This document shows positions 1 through 8,152 of a stretch of 64,000 bases of DNA, piece after piece; position 1 is the first letter of the stretch; each line of letters opens with the position of its first letter. The notes under the pieces are model-generated. The model was given only the letters and a program-made list of their open reading frames with translations, was not told where the DNA came from and did no database searches. The translations under genes were made by a program, and so were the position numbers. The stretch comes from CAYOHY01 sp964403885 (GTDB lineage Bacteria > Actinomycetota > Coriobacteriia > Anaerosomatales > PHET01), in assembly GCA_964403885.1 (NCBI GenBank), contig CAYOHY010000007.1, positions 1 to 64,000 of the forward strand, read 5' to 3'.

Positions 1-55
1 AAGGCAGGGGCCTGCAAAGCCCTTATCCCCGGTTCGAATCCGGGCGTCGCCTCCA
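1..55 (+). tRNA. tRNA-Cys(GCA), 5' part cut off by the window edge
   Basis: The anticodon arm is visible: stem at 7-11/19-23 and loop CTGCAAA at 12-18, giving anticodon GCA (Cys). The T arm is at 28-44 with loop TTCGAAT, followed by the acceptor 3' strand at 45-51, discriminator T at 52 and a genome-encoded CCA at 53-55. A U discriminator is normal for tRNA-Cys. The D arm and 5' acceptor strand lie outside the window. Confidence 0.93.
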
Positions 56-66
56 TGAATCGTGAA

Positions 67-105
67 CGACCGGCGGATTCCTTATGGAGTCGCCGGTCGT
101 TTGTC
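67..105 (+). terminator. Rho-independent-like terminator after tRNA-Cys
   Basis: A perfect 9-bp inverted repeat (CGACCGGCG at 67-75, CGCCGGTCG at 91-99) is followed by TTTGTCTT. It sits 12 bases after the tRNA CCA end, where a tRNA terminator is expected. Confidence 0.75.
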
Positions 106-134
106 TTGTGCGGCCATACCGTATCTGTCACGAC

Positions 135-143
135 TGATACACT
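135..143 (+). promoter_or_regulatory. extended -10 promoter for the GT4 gene
   Basis: TGATACACT is an extended -10 element (TG, one base, TACACT) about 48 bases before the glycosyltransferase start. No good -35 is seen. The same TACACTTTCG string occurs before tRNA-Leu on the other strand, which supports the call. Confidence 0.4.
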
Positions 144-190
144 TTCGTCCGGCGCGTGAACCACGAGAGTGACCGCGAGGAGTTCATAAG

Positions 191-1381
191 ATGCGTATCG
201 GCTTCTTCACCGACACTTACACGCCGCAGATCAACGGCGTCGTCACCTCGATCTGCCTGTTCAAGCGCGCACTCGAGGAGCGCGGGCACGAGGTCTACGT
301 GTTCGCCCCGACACCCGAGCACCCCGACGACGGCGATCTGACGATCCGCTTCCCGTCCGTGCCGTTCGTGTTCCAGCCGGAGATGCGACTCGCCTCGCCA
401 CTGTCGATCGAAGCCCTCAAGGTGCTGGACAACGTCGACCTCGACATCGTGCACTCGCACGACCCCTTCGCGATCGGCCTGTACGGCTACAACGTGGCGC
501 GACGCCACAAGATCCCCTACGTCCACACGTACCACACGCTCTACCCCGAGTACGTGCACTACGTGTGGGAGACCCGTATGACCAAGAAGCTCGCCGAGAG
601 ACTCTCACGCGAGTTCTGCGAGCTGTGCTCGTCCATCGTCGCGCCTTCGTCCAAGATCGAGCGCTATCTGCGCGACTGGGGCGTGACGGTGCCCATCGAC
701 ATCATCGCCACCGGTGTCGATGTCGAGCGCTACGCCAACGCTGACCAGTCCCGGATCCAGCGCCTCTCCGAGATCATCGATCGCAAGCCCGATGAGCGCG
801 TCTTGCTCTACCTGGGTCGCTTGGGCCGAGAGAAGAACGTGGAGCTGCTTATCCGAGCGCTCTACTACAGCCGAGACCCCAAGACGCGGCTGGTGATCGC
901 CGGCGACGGTCCGTATCGCGGGGATCTCGAGGCGATCGTCGACGACCTGGATCTGCGCGAGCGGGTCGACTTTCTCGGCTATCTGAAGGGTGCGGACGCC
1001 CAAGCGGCGTACCATCTGGCCGACGCGTTCGCCTTCGCGTCCACAAGCGAGACCCAAGGACTCGTCATAGGCGAAGCGATGGCTGCGGGCCTGCCTGTCA
1101 TCGCCGTGGAGGACCGCGCCGTCGAGGACTTCGTCATATCGGGCCGTACCGGCCTCATCGTGCCCGGACGCGCCGAGGACCTCGCCCATGCCTTCGACGA
1201 CCTGCTCGGCGACAAGGAACGCTTGAACGAGTTCTCGGTTGCGGCATTTCGCCGCGCCGAGCACTTCTCGATCGCGCACCAGGCGCAGCGCTTGGAGAGT
1301 CTCTACGAACGCACGATCGACTCATATCGACCGAAGCGCCGGTTCGCACGACTGGCTCTCCCCCGCCGGCAGCGCGGCTGA
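191..1381 (+). CDS. GT4-family glycosyltransferase (glycolipid type)
   Basis: A 396-residue GT-B glycosyltransferase. The N-terminus MRIGFFTDTYTPQINGV is the glycine-containing first loop typical of family 4 enzymes such as diacylglycerol alpha-glucosyltransferases and mannosyltransferases. The C-terminal domain has the nucleotide-sugar motif ETQGLVIGE (E-x7-E pattern) near residues 285-293, then the AMAAGLPVIA loop. It probably adds a hexose to a membrane lipid or lipoglycan on the cytoplasmic face; donor and acceptor cannot be read from sequence. The start has GAGG about 8 bases upstream. It is one of three plus-strand protein genes and stands alone between a tRNA terminator and a hairpin. 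Confidence 0.9.
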   Translation: MRIGFFTDTYTPQINGVVTSICLFKRALEERGHEVYVFAPTPEHPDDGDLTIRFPSVPFVFQPEMRLASPLSIEALKVLDNVDLDIVHSHDPFAIGLYGYNVARRHKIPYVHTYHTLYPEYVHYVWETRMTKKLAERLSREFCELCSSIVAPSSKIERYLRDWGVTVPIDIIATGVDVERYANADQSRIQRLSEIIDRKPDERVLLYLGRLGREKNVELLIRALYYSRDPKTRLVIAGDGPYRGDLEAIVDDLDLRERVDFLGYLKGADAQAAYHLADAFAFASTSETQGLVIGEAMAAGLPVIAVEDRAVEDFVISGRTGLIVPGRAEDLAHAFDDLLGDKERLNEFSVAAFRRAEHFSIAHQAQRLESLYERTIDSYRPKRRFARLALPRRQRG

Positions 1382-1405
1382 TCCCTCATCCGAGAACGCC
1401 CGAAA

Positions 1406-1430
1406 GGCGCCCCGTGGACACGCGGGCGCC
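1406..1430. terminator. hairpin between convergent genes
   Basis: A 7-bp perfect inverted repeat (GGCGCCC at 1406-1412, GGGCGCC at 1424-1430) lies between the end of the plus-strand glycosyltransferase and the end of a minus-strand small gene. It has no T-run, so it may be a weak bidirectional terminator. Confidence 0.45.
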
Positions 1431-1459
1431 GTGCAGGCAACGCGGCTGGGACGACGGAA

Positions 1460-1612
1460 CTAGGCGGAGTACTTCAGCTGCACTCGCTTGGCCTGCTCGA
1501 GTCGATTGAGGCCGCGCTCAAGATCACGCGGGTCACGGATGTTCTCCACCGCCCATTTGACGATCTCGGCGGGAACGAGGGGATAGCGCTTGCGCGCTTG
1601 AGCCAGGGTCAT
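1460..1612 (-). CDS. small basic hypothetical protein, 50 residues
   Basis: A short minus-strand gene beginning MTLAQARKRYPLVPAEIVKW and ending in QLKYSA. It is rich in Lys and Arg, with a helical, amphipathic look and no signal peptide or cysteine. A strong ribosome site (AAGGAG, seven bases before ATG) supports translation. It stands alone, with a hairpin after its stop and an inverted repeat upstream. I do not recognise a family. A DNA-, RNA- or ribosome-associated small protein would fit its charge, but that is speculation. Confidence 0.6.
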   Translation of the reverse strand: MTLAQARKRYPLVPAEIVKWAVENIRDPRDLERGLNRLEQAKRVQLKYSA

Positions 1613-1668
1613 GGCTGCTCCTTCTGCTACGAATGATGCTACGACTGGTGTGGTGTGATGGTGCGACC

Positions 1669-1688
1669 CTTACACACGTAAGTGTGAG
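1669..1688. repeat. inverted repeat in intergenic region
   Basis: CTTACAC (1669-1675) and GTGTGAG (1682-1688) form a 7-bp inverted repeat with one G-T pair and a 6-base spacer. It lies upstream of the 50-residue gene and downstream of the TM2 gene, so it could be an operator or part of a terminator. Confidence 0.3.
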
Positions 1689-1714
1689 TGGACGTGCGTC
1701 GTGCGTCAAGCATC

Positions 1715-1744
1715 CGGAGCCCGGCTCAGACGAACCGGGCTCCG
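1715..1744 (-). terminator. terminator of the 11-gene minus-strand run
   Basis: A perfect 10-bp stem (CGGAGCCCGG at 1715-1724, CCGGGCTCCG at 1735-1744) with a 10-base loop lies 13 bases beyond the TM2 stop codon. The U-tract is poor, as is common in high-GC genomes. Confidence 0.65.
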
Positions 1745-1757
1745 TCAGCCCGATGGA

Positions 1758-2207
1758 CTAGAACCAGCCCTTGCGGCCGTACACGTACGTCGCGTTGAAG
1801 TCCTCATCCGTCTTGGTGAGGTAGATGATGCCTTCGACCAAGCCGATGATGCTCATCACCCACGCAAGGAATCCAAACGACAGCAGCGACACCAGGAGCA
1901 TGATCACGCCCTCCTTGGTGTAGCCCAGATAGAACTTGTGGATGCCAAGCGAACCCAGCAGGATGCCCAGCACGCCAGCCGCGACCTTGCTCTTGTCGCT
2001 CGCGGGCGCGGCGACGGGAGCAGGTGCAGGCGCAGCGTACTGCGGCGCCGGGGGTGCCGGCGGCACCGGAGGCGCGGGCGGCACCGGAGCGGCCGGCGCT
2101 TCCGGCACGGGCGCGGCGGCGACAGCCTCCTCGACCGGGGCTTCAACCTGAACCTCGGCCGGAGCCGCAGGCTCCTCGGGCATCGGGGTCACGTTCTCGT
2201 CAGTCAT
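1758..2207 (-). CDS. TM2-domain membrane protein with Ala/Pro-rich N-terminus
   Basis: A 149-residue protein. Residues 1-70 are a low-complexity Ala/Pro/Glu-rich cytoplasmic tail; the C-terminal half is a TM2 domain of two membrane helices joined by a short polar turn, with the family motif GxxGxHKFYLG. TM2 proteins are small membrane proteins of poorly defined role. The start is placed at MTDENV rather than eight codons upstream because GGGGAGG lies just before it. It is the last gene of a long co-directional run and is followed by a hairpin. Confidence 0.88.
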   Translation of the reverse strand: MTDENVTPMPEEPAAPAEVQVEAPVEEAVAAAPVPEAPAAPVPPAPPVPPAPPAPQYAAPAPAPVAAPASDKSKVAAGVLGILLGSLGIHKFYLGYTKEGVIMLLVSLLSFGFLAWVMSIIGLVEGIIYLTKTDEDFNATYVYGRKGWF

Positions 2208-2237
2208 CGTCCTCCCCTTTCCAGTGGGCAACGAGCC

Positions 2238-2780
2238 CTACTGATTCTCCTCCACACCCTCCACGGGGTGCTTGAGCGCTGTCTTTACAAAGTAGCCCAA
2301 TGAGAATGAGACCGCCGCGATGGCGATACCCACCTCGAGTACGAACAGACCGTCTTTGGCGTCGATGACCTTGCCAAGGAAGAACACGCCGAGCACGACG
2401 ACCACTACGCCGACGAGTTTCTCTTTGAGGTCCTCGAGGTTGTGAAACTCAAGCCATTGGGGCAGCGGGATACCGTCGTCGACGAAGAGCTCGAAGATCC
2501 CCAGGGCGATGATGTAGAGCACGATGCCCAGCAGGTAGATGTCGGCGATCTCGACGAAACGGACGAGCATCTGCTTTGACTCAAGCTGACCGCTGACCGC
2601 GGTAAGCACCGTCATGACGGATTCGATGCTCGCGTTGACGATGAGGGCGACCGATCCAAGCAGAAGTCCCAGAACCGGGATGATGGCGATGAATCGGGTC
2701 CACCCGACGAACCTCACGCCAAACGCGTGCTCGACGTCGTTGGCAGCGCGCGGTCTCTCTCGGTTCTCAGACCTCATCAT
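2238..2780 (-). CDS. YqhA/UPF0114 family membrane protein
   Basis: A 180-residue protein with about four membrane helices. It carries the hallmark segments of UPF0114 (YqhA): a helix with IYLLGIVLYIIALGIFELF, then the NLEDLKEKL loop and a further hydrophobic stretch. Molecular function is unknown for the family. The start overlaps the 3' end of ubiX by 14 bases. Two consecutive ATG codons (2780 and 2777) follow a GGGGAG site, and the second has the better spacing. It probably belongs to the ubiD-ubiA-ubiX transcription unit. Confidence 0.85.
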   Translation of the reverse strand: MMRSENRERPRAANDVEHAFGVRFVGWTRFIAIIPVLGLLLGSVALIVNASIESVMTVLTAVSGQLESKQMLVRFVEIADIYLLGIVLYIIALGIFELFVDDGIPLPQWLEFHNLEDLKEKLVGVVVVVLGVFFLGKVIDAKDGLFVLEVGIAIAAVSFSLGYFVKTALKHPVEGVEENQ

Positions 2781-3384
2781 CACTCCCCCATCGCCTGTAC
2801 AGATCGTGCTCCACGCCGAGTACGTCGAGAACCTTGCCCACCACGAAGGATACCAAGTCATCGATGGACTCCGGGCGGAAGTAGAAGGCCGGCATCGCCG
2901 GGACCACGATGGCGCCCGCCTCGGTGATGGCGGTGAGGTTTCGCAGGTGCACGAGCGAGAGCGGCGTCTCCCTGGGAACCACGACCAGCGGTCGGCGCTC
3001 CTTGAGCGCGACGTCAGCCGCTCGCTCGGGCAGGTCCGCGCCCAGCCCGGCGGCGATGCTCGCGCAAAAGCCCATGCTGGCCGGAGCGACCACCACGGCG
3101 TCAAGGTGATGCGAACCACTCGCGATGGGATCGAACAGGTCGTCGGCGTACGCCACGCGCAGACGCGCGGCGCTCGGCAGCTCGAGGAACGTGGCAAGCG
3201 CCACAGCGGCCGCATCCGCGTTGCCAAGGGGCAGTTCGAAGCCGAGTTCGAAAGCGCAGACCTCGCGACCCGCCCCCGTGGCGCAGAAGACGACCTCGTG
3301 GCCCAAAGAGACGAGCTGCTCGGTGAGGCGCATACCGTATGCGCTTCCCGAAGCCCCCGTCATGATGACCGCTACACGTGCCAT
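2767..3384 (-). CDS. ubiX: UbiX-type flavin prenyltransferase
   Basis: A 205-residue flavoprotein of the UbiX/Pad family. It starts ARVAVIMTGASGSAYGMRL, the FMN phosphate-binding loop, and contains the GSHHLDAVVVAPASMG and VVPRETPLSLVHLRNL segments that bind dimethylallyl phosphate and flavin. The enzyme makes prenylated FMN, the cofactor required by UbiD decarboxylases. Its partner UbiD is two genes upstream in the same operon, with a UbiA prenyltransferase between them. In an organism using futalosine menaquinone synthesis this would be MqnM. Confidence 0.95.
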   Translation of the reverse strand: MARVAVIMTGASGSAYGMRLTEQLVSLGHEVVFCATGAGREVCAFELGFELPLGNADAAAVALATFLELPSAARLRVAYADDLFDPIASGSHHLDAVVVAPASMGFCASIAAGLGADLPERAADVALKERRPLVVVPRETPLSLVHLRNLTAITEAGAIVVPAMPAFYFRPESIDDLVSFVVGKVLDVLGVEHDLYRRWGSDDEV

Positions 3385-3396
3385 ATCGCGAGCCCC

Positions 3397-4272
3397 CTAC
3401 ATGAGTCGGTCAAGGACGGCACCGCAGCCCACCACCACGGCGATCACGCCGTTGACGGTGAAGAACGCGGCGTTGAGGCGAGACAGGTCGTCGGCGCTGA
3501 CGATGGCGTTCTCGTAGGCGAGCAACGCCGCAGCGAGCCCCACGCCCAGGAACCACGGCACGCCGGCGCCGGCCAAGTATCCGCCCCACGCGAGCAACAC
3601 GACCGTGAGAACGTGCGCGACACGCGTCTGGAGCAAAGCGGCCTTCACACCGAAGTCGGCAGGCATGGAGTGCACGCCGTCTCGGACGTCACACTCGATG
3701 TCTTGCGTGGCGTAGATCATGTCGAACCCGGCGGTCCACAACATGACCGCCGCGCCGATCACCCACGGCGCCGGATCGTTGATGGGCGCGCCGACCGCCA
3801 CCCAGCCGCCCACGGGCGCAAGCCCGAGGCACAGGCCGAGCCAGTAGTGGCACAGCGGCGTGAAGCGTTTGGTGTAGGGATAGATGAAGAAGGCGATGAG
3901 AGGGATGGGCGACAGCACGCGGCATATGGGGGCCAGTTGCCACACGCCAACCAAATACGCGCCCAACATGATGGCCGAGAACAGCCAGAGCTCCCACGCC
4001 TTGATGAGTCCGGCCGGGATCGCCCGACCTGCGGTGCGCGGGTTCCGGGCGTCGATCTCCTTGTCGATGGCTCGATTGAGCACGAACGCGAACGCACGGG
4101 CACCTACCATGACGACGGTGATCCAGAGCAGGTCGGCCACGGATGGCCACCCTCCGGACACGGCGGCCGCCCCATAGAGCGCCCCGATGTAGGCGTACGG
4201 CAACGCAAAGATCGAATGCTCGAACTTCACCAGCTCAAGCAAGATGCCGATCTTCTCGCGAACCCCGCTCAC
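3397..4272 (-). CDS. UbiA-family aromatic prenyltransferase (MqnP-like)
   Basis: A 291-residue integral membrane prenyltransferase with about eight to nine helices. The first Asp-rich motif is NRAIDKEID and the second is YATQDIECD; both bind Mg and polyprenyl diphosphate. The start is taken as the GTG that overlaps the ubiD stop (4-base GTGA overlap), giving MSGVREKIGILLELVKFEH. Together with UbiD and UbiX it should attach the isoprenoid tail to an aromatic acid before decarboxylation. In the futalosine pathway this is 1,4-dihydroxy-6-naphthoate (MqnP). The alternative substrate, 4-hydroxybenzoate, is unlikely in an actinobacterium. Confidence 0.92.
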   Translation of the reverse strand: MSGVREKIGILLELVKFEHSIFALPYAYIGALYGAAAVSGGWPSVADLLWITVVMVGARAFAFVLNRAIDKEIDARNPRTAGRAIPAGLIKAWELWLFSAIMLGAYLVGVWQLAPICRVLSPIPLIAFFIYPYTKRFTPLCHYWLGLCLGLAPVGGWVAVGAPINDPAPWVIGAAVMLWTAGFDMIYATQDIECDVRDGVHSMPADFGVKAALLQTRVAHVLTVVLLAWGGYLAGAGVPWFLGVGLAAALLAYENAIVSADDLSRLNAAFFTVNGVIAVVVGCGAVLDRLM

Positions 4273-5753
4273 AGGCCGAGCTCGTTCCACATCGCATCGA
4301 CGCGCTGCTTGACCTCCGGGCTCATGACCATCGCATCCGGCCACTCCCGGTCGTGACCCTCATTGGGCAGCGGTTTGGTGGCGTCGATGCCCATCTTGTA
4401 GCCGAAGCTTTGGAAGTTGCTTGCGTGATCGAGCCGATCGAGCGGCCCCTTGCTGATCAGGATGTCTCGGCTGGGGTCCACGTTGTTGAAGCAACGCCAT
4501 GCGACCTGCGAGTAGTCGTGGCAGTCGACATCTTCGTCGACGACAATGACGTACTTGGTGAACATCATCTGGCCCACCGACCACGCAGCGTTCATCACTT
4601 TGAACGCCTGGCCCGCGTACTCCTTCTTGATCTGGAAGATCGCACAGTTGTGGAAGACGCCCTCGAGCGGCAGGTCGTAGTCGACGAGCTCAGGGACGAT
4701 AGCCTTGAGCGCCGGCAGGAAGATCCGCTCGGTGGCCTTGCCCATGTAGCAGTCCTCCATCGGAGGCTGACCCACGATGGTGGTCGGGTAGATCGCGTCT
4801 CGGCGCATCGTGATCGCCTCGACGTGGAAGACCGGGAAGTAGTCGGCGAGCGAGTAGTAGCCGGTGTGGTCGCCAAACGGCCCCTCCCACCGCGTCTCGT
4901 CCTTGGTGACGTAGCCCTCGATGATGATCTCCGCGTGCGCAGGCACCATGATGTCGTTGGTGACCGACTTGACCACCTCGACGGGCTCGCCGCGCAGGAT
5001 GCCGCTGAACAGGTACTCCTCGATCATCGGCGGCGCGGGCGCGGTCGCCGAGAAGATGGTCACCGGGTCTGCGCCCAGCGCAACACTGACCGGGAAGCGA
5101 TCGTGACCGGCCTCGAACCACTCACGCATGTTCGCTGCGCCGTCGTGGTGCTCGTGGATGTGCATGCCGGTGGTGTTCTTGTCGAAGACCTGCATGCGGT
5201 ACATGCCGATGTTGTGCTTGCCCTTGAGGTTTTGGGTGACCACGAGCGGCAGCGTGATGAACGGGCCGCCGTCCTCTGGCCACGTGGTGAGTACCGGGAG
5301 CATACCGAGATCCACGTCGTCGCCGGTATAGACGACCTCTTGGCAAGGGGCCTTCTTGATCTCCTTGGGCCCCGCTCCGGCGAGATCCTTGAGCCCCATG
5401 AGGACGTCGAGCTTGCCCTTCATCGATGCGGGCATGTCGAGGGGAAGCTTGTCGGTCACCCGTCGCGCCACCGCGTCGAGATCCTTCCAGGTGCCCGTCT
5501 CGGCATCGACGCCAAGCGCCCACGCCATGCGGTCATAGCTGCCCATGAGGTTGATCGCGACGGGGATCCGATACTGCTGGCCGGACTGCCGAGACACGGG
5601 CGCCTCGAAGATCAGTGCGGGGCCCACCGCCTTGCTCACGCGGTCGGTGACCTCACAGATCTCGAGATCGGGATCGACCGGCGCGCTCACGCGCTTGAGC
5701 TGGCCCTTGGATTCGAGCAGCGAGATGAACTCGCGAAGGTCCTTGATCGCCAT
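4269..5753 (-). CDS. ubiD: UbiD-family decarboxylase (MqnL-like), menaquinone synthesis
   Basis: A 494-residue prenyl-FMN-dependent decarboxylase, the usual UbiD length. It begins AIKDLREFISLLESKGQLKR, carries the catalytic region EGPFGDHTGYYS with the active-site Glu, and has the C-terminal KGPLDRLDHAS motif common in menaquinone-associated UbiDs. It removes the carboxylate from a prenylated aromatic acid. AAGGAG lies before the ATG, inside the end of the upstream gene seven bases away. It is translationally coupled to the downstream UbiA through a GTGA overlap. Confidence 0.95.
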   Translation of the reverse strand: MAIKDLREFISLLESKGQLKRVSAPVDPDLEICEVTDRVSKAVGPALIFEAPVSRQSGQQYRIPVAINLMGSYDRMAWALGVDAETGTWKDLDAVARRVTDKLPLDMPASMKGKLDVLMGLKDLAGAGPKEIKKAPCQEVVYTGDDVDLGMLPVLTTWPEDGGPFITLPLVVTQNLKGKHNIGMYRMQVFDKNTTGMHIHEHHDGAANMREWFEAGHDRFPVSVALGADPVTIFSATAPAPPMIEEYLFSGILRGEPVEVVKSVTNDIMVPAHAEIIIEGYVTKDETRWEGPFGDHTGYYSLADYFPVFHVEAITMRRDAIYPTTIVGQPPMEDCYMGKATERIFLPALKAIVPELVDYDLPLEGVFHNCAIFQIKKEYAGQAFKVMNAAWSVGQMMFTKYVIVVDEDVDCHDYSQVAWRCFNNVDPSRDILISKGPLDRLDHASNFQSFGYKMGIDATKPLPNEGHDREWPDAMVMSPEVKQRVDAMWNELGL

Positions 5754-5760
5754 GGGATGG

Positions 5761-7434
5761 CTACTCCTTGGATCTCGGTACGCGGACGTTGGGATGATAC
5801 CGCCCCACCAAGTAGGTGACGAGCGGGGCCAGAAGCGCGGCGAAGCCCACCGCGGTGACTTGAACGAGGTCGAGGTCGTACTTGAAGGCCCACTTGAGAT
5901 CAGGAAGATCCCAGGTGGGCGTGATGCCCCATGCCCAGATGAACCAGCCTACCTGCACGGCGAACGTGGCGATGACGGCGAGCGCCACGGTCGGACCCAG
6001 TGTGAGCCACCCGGCGAGGAACGCGCCTCGCGGACCCTTGGGATGATCGCGCAGCAGCGGATAGACCATGCCCGCGATCGCGGCGCCCACCAACAAGGCG
6101 ACAGCCGCCTCGACGATCCGCATATTCATCCATTGCCCGATGAGATCTTCGGAGTTGAACGCGGAGAGCGACCACCGGTAGCCGTGCACAAGGAAGAACA
6201 GCCCGTTGTAGACCGCGTAGTAGCCAACGACGCCGGCGAACGCGGCACCGGCCGCGGGCCTTGAGACGAGCAGTATCGCGGCGGCTACCACGAACGCCGC
6301 GAACATGAATGCGAGACCGTAGGTGAGTCGCTGGCCGCGGTCGTAGTCGAGACGCGTCTTACGGGCCTCGGTCACGCCCCCCGTGCCGGTGTCCGTGGGC
6401 CGCGCGAGTTCCACTCCCGGTGCCGGGTTGATCACGATGTCGATGTAGGCCGATTCGAACGCCGCCAACTCGTCGTCGTTGGCCTGCACGCCATTGGCCG
6501 GCGGCGTGCCGATGACAGAGAGCGGCGGCGCGGTCGAGAAGCGCGGCGACGCGATCCCCGCGAAGAGCGCGACTGTGGACGCAACCTGCTCCGAGCGTCC
6601 GTCGCCCGCACCCACTCGAACGCCTTGGCCCGCGACCACGCAGGGTACGCCGACGACCTCGGGCTCCCAGCCGCCGTGACCGCCGTGATCGATATGCCCG
6701 TGATCGGCGGTGATCAGAAACGTCGTGGAGCCATCCTGAAGTCCGTTGACCAGCCGACCGAGGTCGCCGTCCACCCGAGCGACCGTATCCGCATATGCGG
6801 CGGATCCGCCCCCGTTGGAGTGACCCGCCTCATCGACGTCGGGCAGGTGCACGATGATCAGCCGGGGGTGACGCTCGCGAGCCATCCTGAGCGCGGCATC
6901 GATGTACTCACCCGACAGGTACTGCTCGTCCCACTTCTTCATGAACGTCGCGGTGGTCTTGCTCTTGACCCCGTAGAGCTGCTCGAAGTCCTCAGGGCCC
7001 GAGAAGACCGTGCTCACCCCGGCGCGCCGGGCGGTGTCGAACAACGTCTCGACCGGCGCCGCACCCTCATGCCAATTGGTCACGACGCCGCTCACGGAAG
7101 GCGGAGCGCCGGACAGCAGCGTCGTCCAGTTGGGATAGCTCAGCGAAGGTTGGGGTGCTGTGAGCTTCAGATCCGCACCGTACGACCGGAGGCTCTCAAG
7201 GGTCTTCATATCACGCGACGCGTCATACCGGAGGCCGTCGACTATGACCACGACCGTTCGCGAGGCAACTGCGCTCCCCCCACGAGCGGCAGGCAGCTCG
7301 GCCTGCACGTAGGGCGACCGGTAGCTCACCACGTTGTCCCACGAGACACCTGCGAGACGATACGCGGCCACGGCAGCCGCGGCACAGACACACAGCACGA
7401 GCACCAACGTCACCCAGCGAACCGCTCCGCGCAT
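5761..7434 (-). CDS. membrane-anchored type I phosphodiesterase / alkaline-phosphatase superfamily protein
   Basis: A 557-residue protein. An N-terminal helix (about residues 5-23) is followed by a catalytic domain of the nucleotide pyrophosphatase/phosphodiesterase type: first metal Asp in VVVIVDGLRYD, nucleophilic Thr in LSYPNWTTLLSG, then HLPDVDEAGHSNG and ITADHGHIDHGGHGG supplying Asp and His ligands. The C-terminal third has about five further membrane helices, like enzymes that process lipid-linked phosphodiesters. It may act on phosphoglycans or glycolipids outside the cell, which would fit the glycosyltransferases nearby; the substrate is unknown. It lies in a tight operon, seven bases from each neighbour. 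Confidence 0.82.
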   Translation of the reverse strand: MRGAVRWVTLVLVLCVCAAAAVAAYRLAGVSWDNVVSYRSPYVQAELPAARGGSAVASRTVVVIVDGLRYDASRDMKTLESLRSYGADLKLTAPQPSLSYPNWTTLLSGAPPSVSGVVTNWHEGAAPVETLFDTARRAGVSTVFSGPEDFEQLYGVKSKTTATFMKKWDEQYLSGEYIDAALRMARERHPRLIIVHLPDVDEAGHSNGGGSAAYADTVARVDGDLGRLVNGLQDGSTTFLITADHGHIDHGGHGGWEPEVVGVPCVVAGQGVRVGAGDGRSEQVASTVALFAGIASPRFSTAPPLSVIGTPPANGVQANDDELAAFESAYIDIVINPAPGVELARPTDTGTGGVTEARKTRLDYDRGQRLTYGLAFMFAAFVVAAAILLVSRPAAGAAFAGVVGYYAVYNGLFFLVHGYRWSLSAFNSEDLIGQWMNMRIVEAAVALLVGAAIAGMVYPLLRDHPKGPRGAFLAGWLTLGPTVALAVIATFAVQVGWFIWAWGITPTWDLPDLKWAFKYDLDLVQVTAVGFAALLAPLVTYLVGRYHPNVRVPRSKE

Positions 7435-7441
7435 TGCACAC

Positions 7442-8149
7442 CTACCCGTCGATGCCGAGAACCGCTTCGATGTGATCGAGCGAACGGATGAACCGCTCGT
7501 GCCCGGGATGCTCGCCATCATGCCGATCGATCAGCACCGCGGTCATTCCCACAGACTCAGCCCCGAGCACGTCGGCGTAGTGGTGGTCGCCCACGTGGGC
7601 CGACTCGTCGGCGGCCACCCCGACTCGAGCGCACGCCAGTTCGAATATCCGAGGGTCCGGCTTGCGAAGCCCCACTTCGGCCGACGAGACCACCACGTCG
7701 AGCTTGTCGCACAGATCCAGGCCGAGTATGAGTCCCGCCAGCCGGGTGTCCCAGTTCGAGATGAGGCCCAGACGGATGCCGCGCTCGGTGAGACGGTCGA
7801 ACGCTGGTCTCACGTCGTCGTAGGCGCGCCACCGCTCGGCATGGCCGAACTCATCGTAGACCCTGTGTGCGATGCGCTCGGCGTCGGCATGGATACCCAG
7901 CTTGCGACAGAGCAGCGAGTACATGCCCACCCACACGGCCGAGGTCTCCTCCTCGTTCGTCCAGAACGTGTCGTCCTCGCGGTAGCGATCCTCGTAGAAC
8001 TCGTCCACCAACGGCATGTGCTCGTCGATGGCCGCGATGTCGTGACAGTGGCCCTCGTCGAGCAGTATCTCGCGCACCACCGCAGACACGCTCGGATAGG
8101 GATAGAGCAACGTGTTGCCCACGTCGAAGAAGACCGCTCGGAGCGTCAT
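7442..8149 (-). CDS. HAD-superfamily hydrolase
   Basis: A 235-residue haloacid-dehalogenase-type hydrolase. Motif I is FFDVGNTL with the nucleophilic Asp, motif II is in GLISNWD, motif III Lys is in GLRKPDP and motif IV is HVGDHHYADVLGA. The cap domain (about residues 20-100) is helical, as in the HDHD3/REG-2 group. The second Asp of motif I is replaced by Gly, as in that group, so it may be a phosphatase with narrow substrate use; the substrate is unknown. The start lies three bases after the nitroreductase stop. Confidence 0.88.
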   Translation of the reverse strand: MTLRAVFFDVGNTLLYPYPSVSAVVREILLDEGHCHDIAAIDEHMPLVDEFYEDRYREDDTFWTNEEETSAVWVGMYSLLCRKLGIHADAERIAHRVYDEFGHAERWRAYDDVRPAFDRLTERGIRLGLISNWDTRLAGLILGLDLCDKLDVVVSSAEVGLRKPDPRIFELACARVGVAADESAHVGDHHYADVLGAESVGMTAVLIDRHDGEHPGHERFIRSLDHIEAVLGIDG

Positions 8150-8152
8150 CGC

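Noticed and set aside
2614..4356. 580-codon plus-strand open frame opposite ubiX and ubiA
   Set aside because: Antisense of two recognised enzymes; composition is typical of a GC-driven shadow frame.
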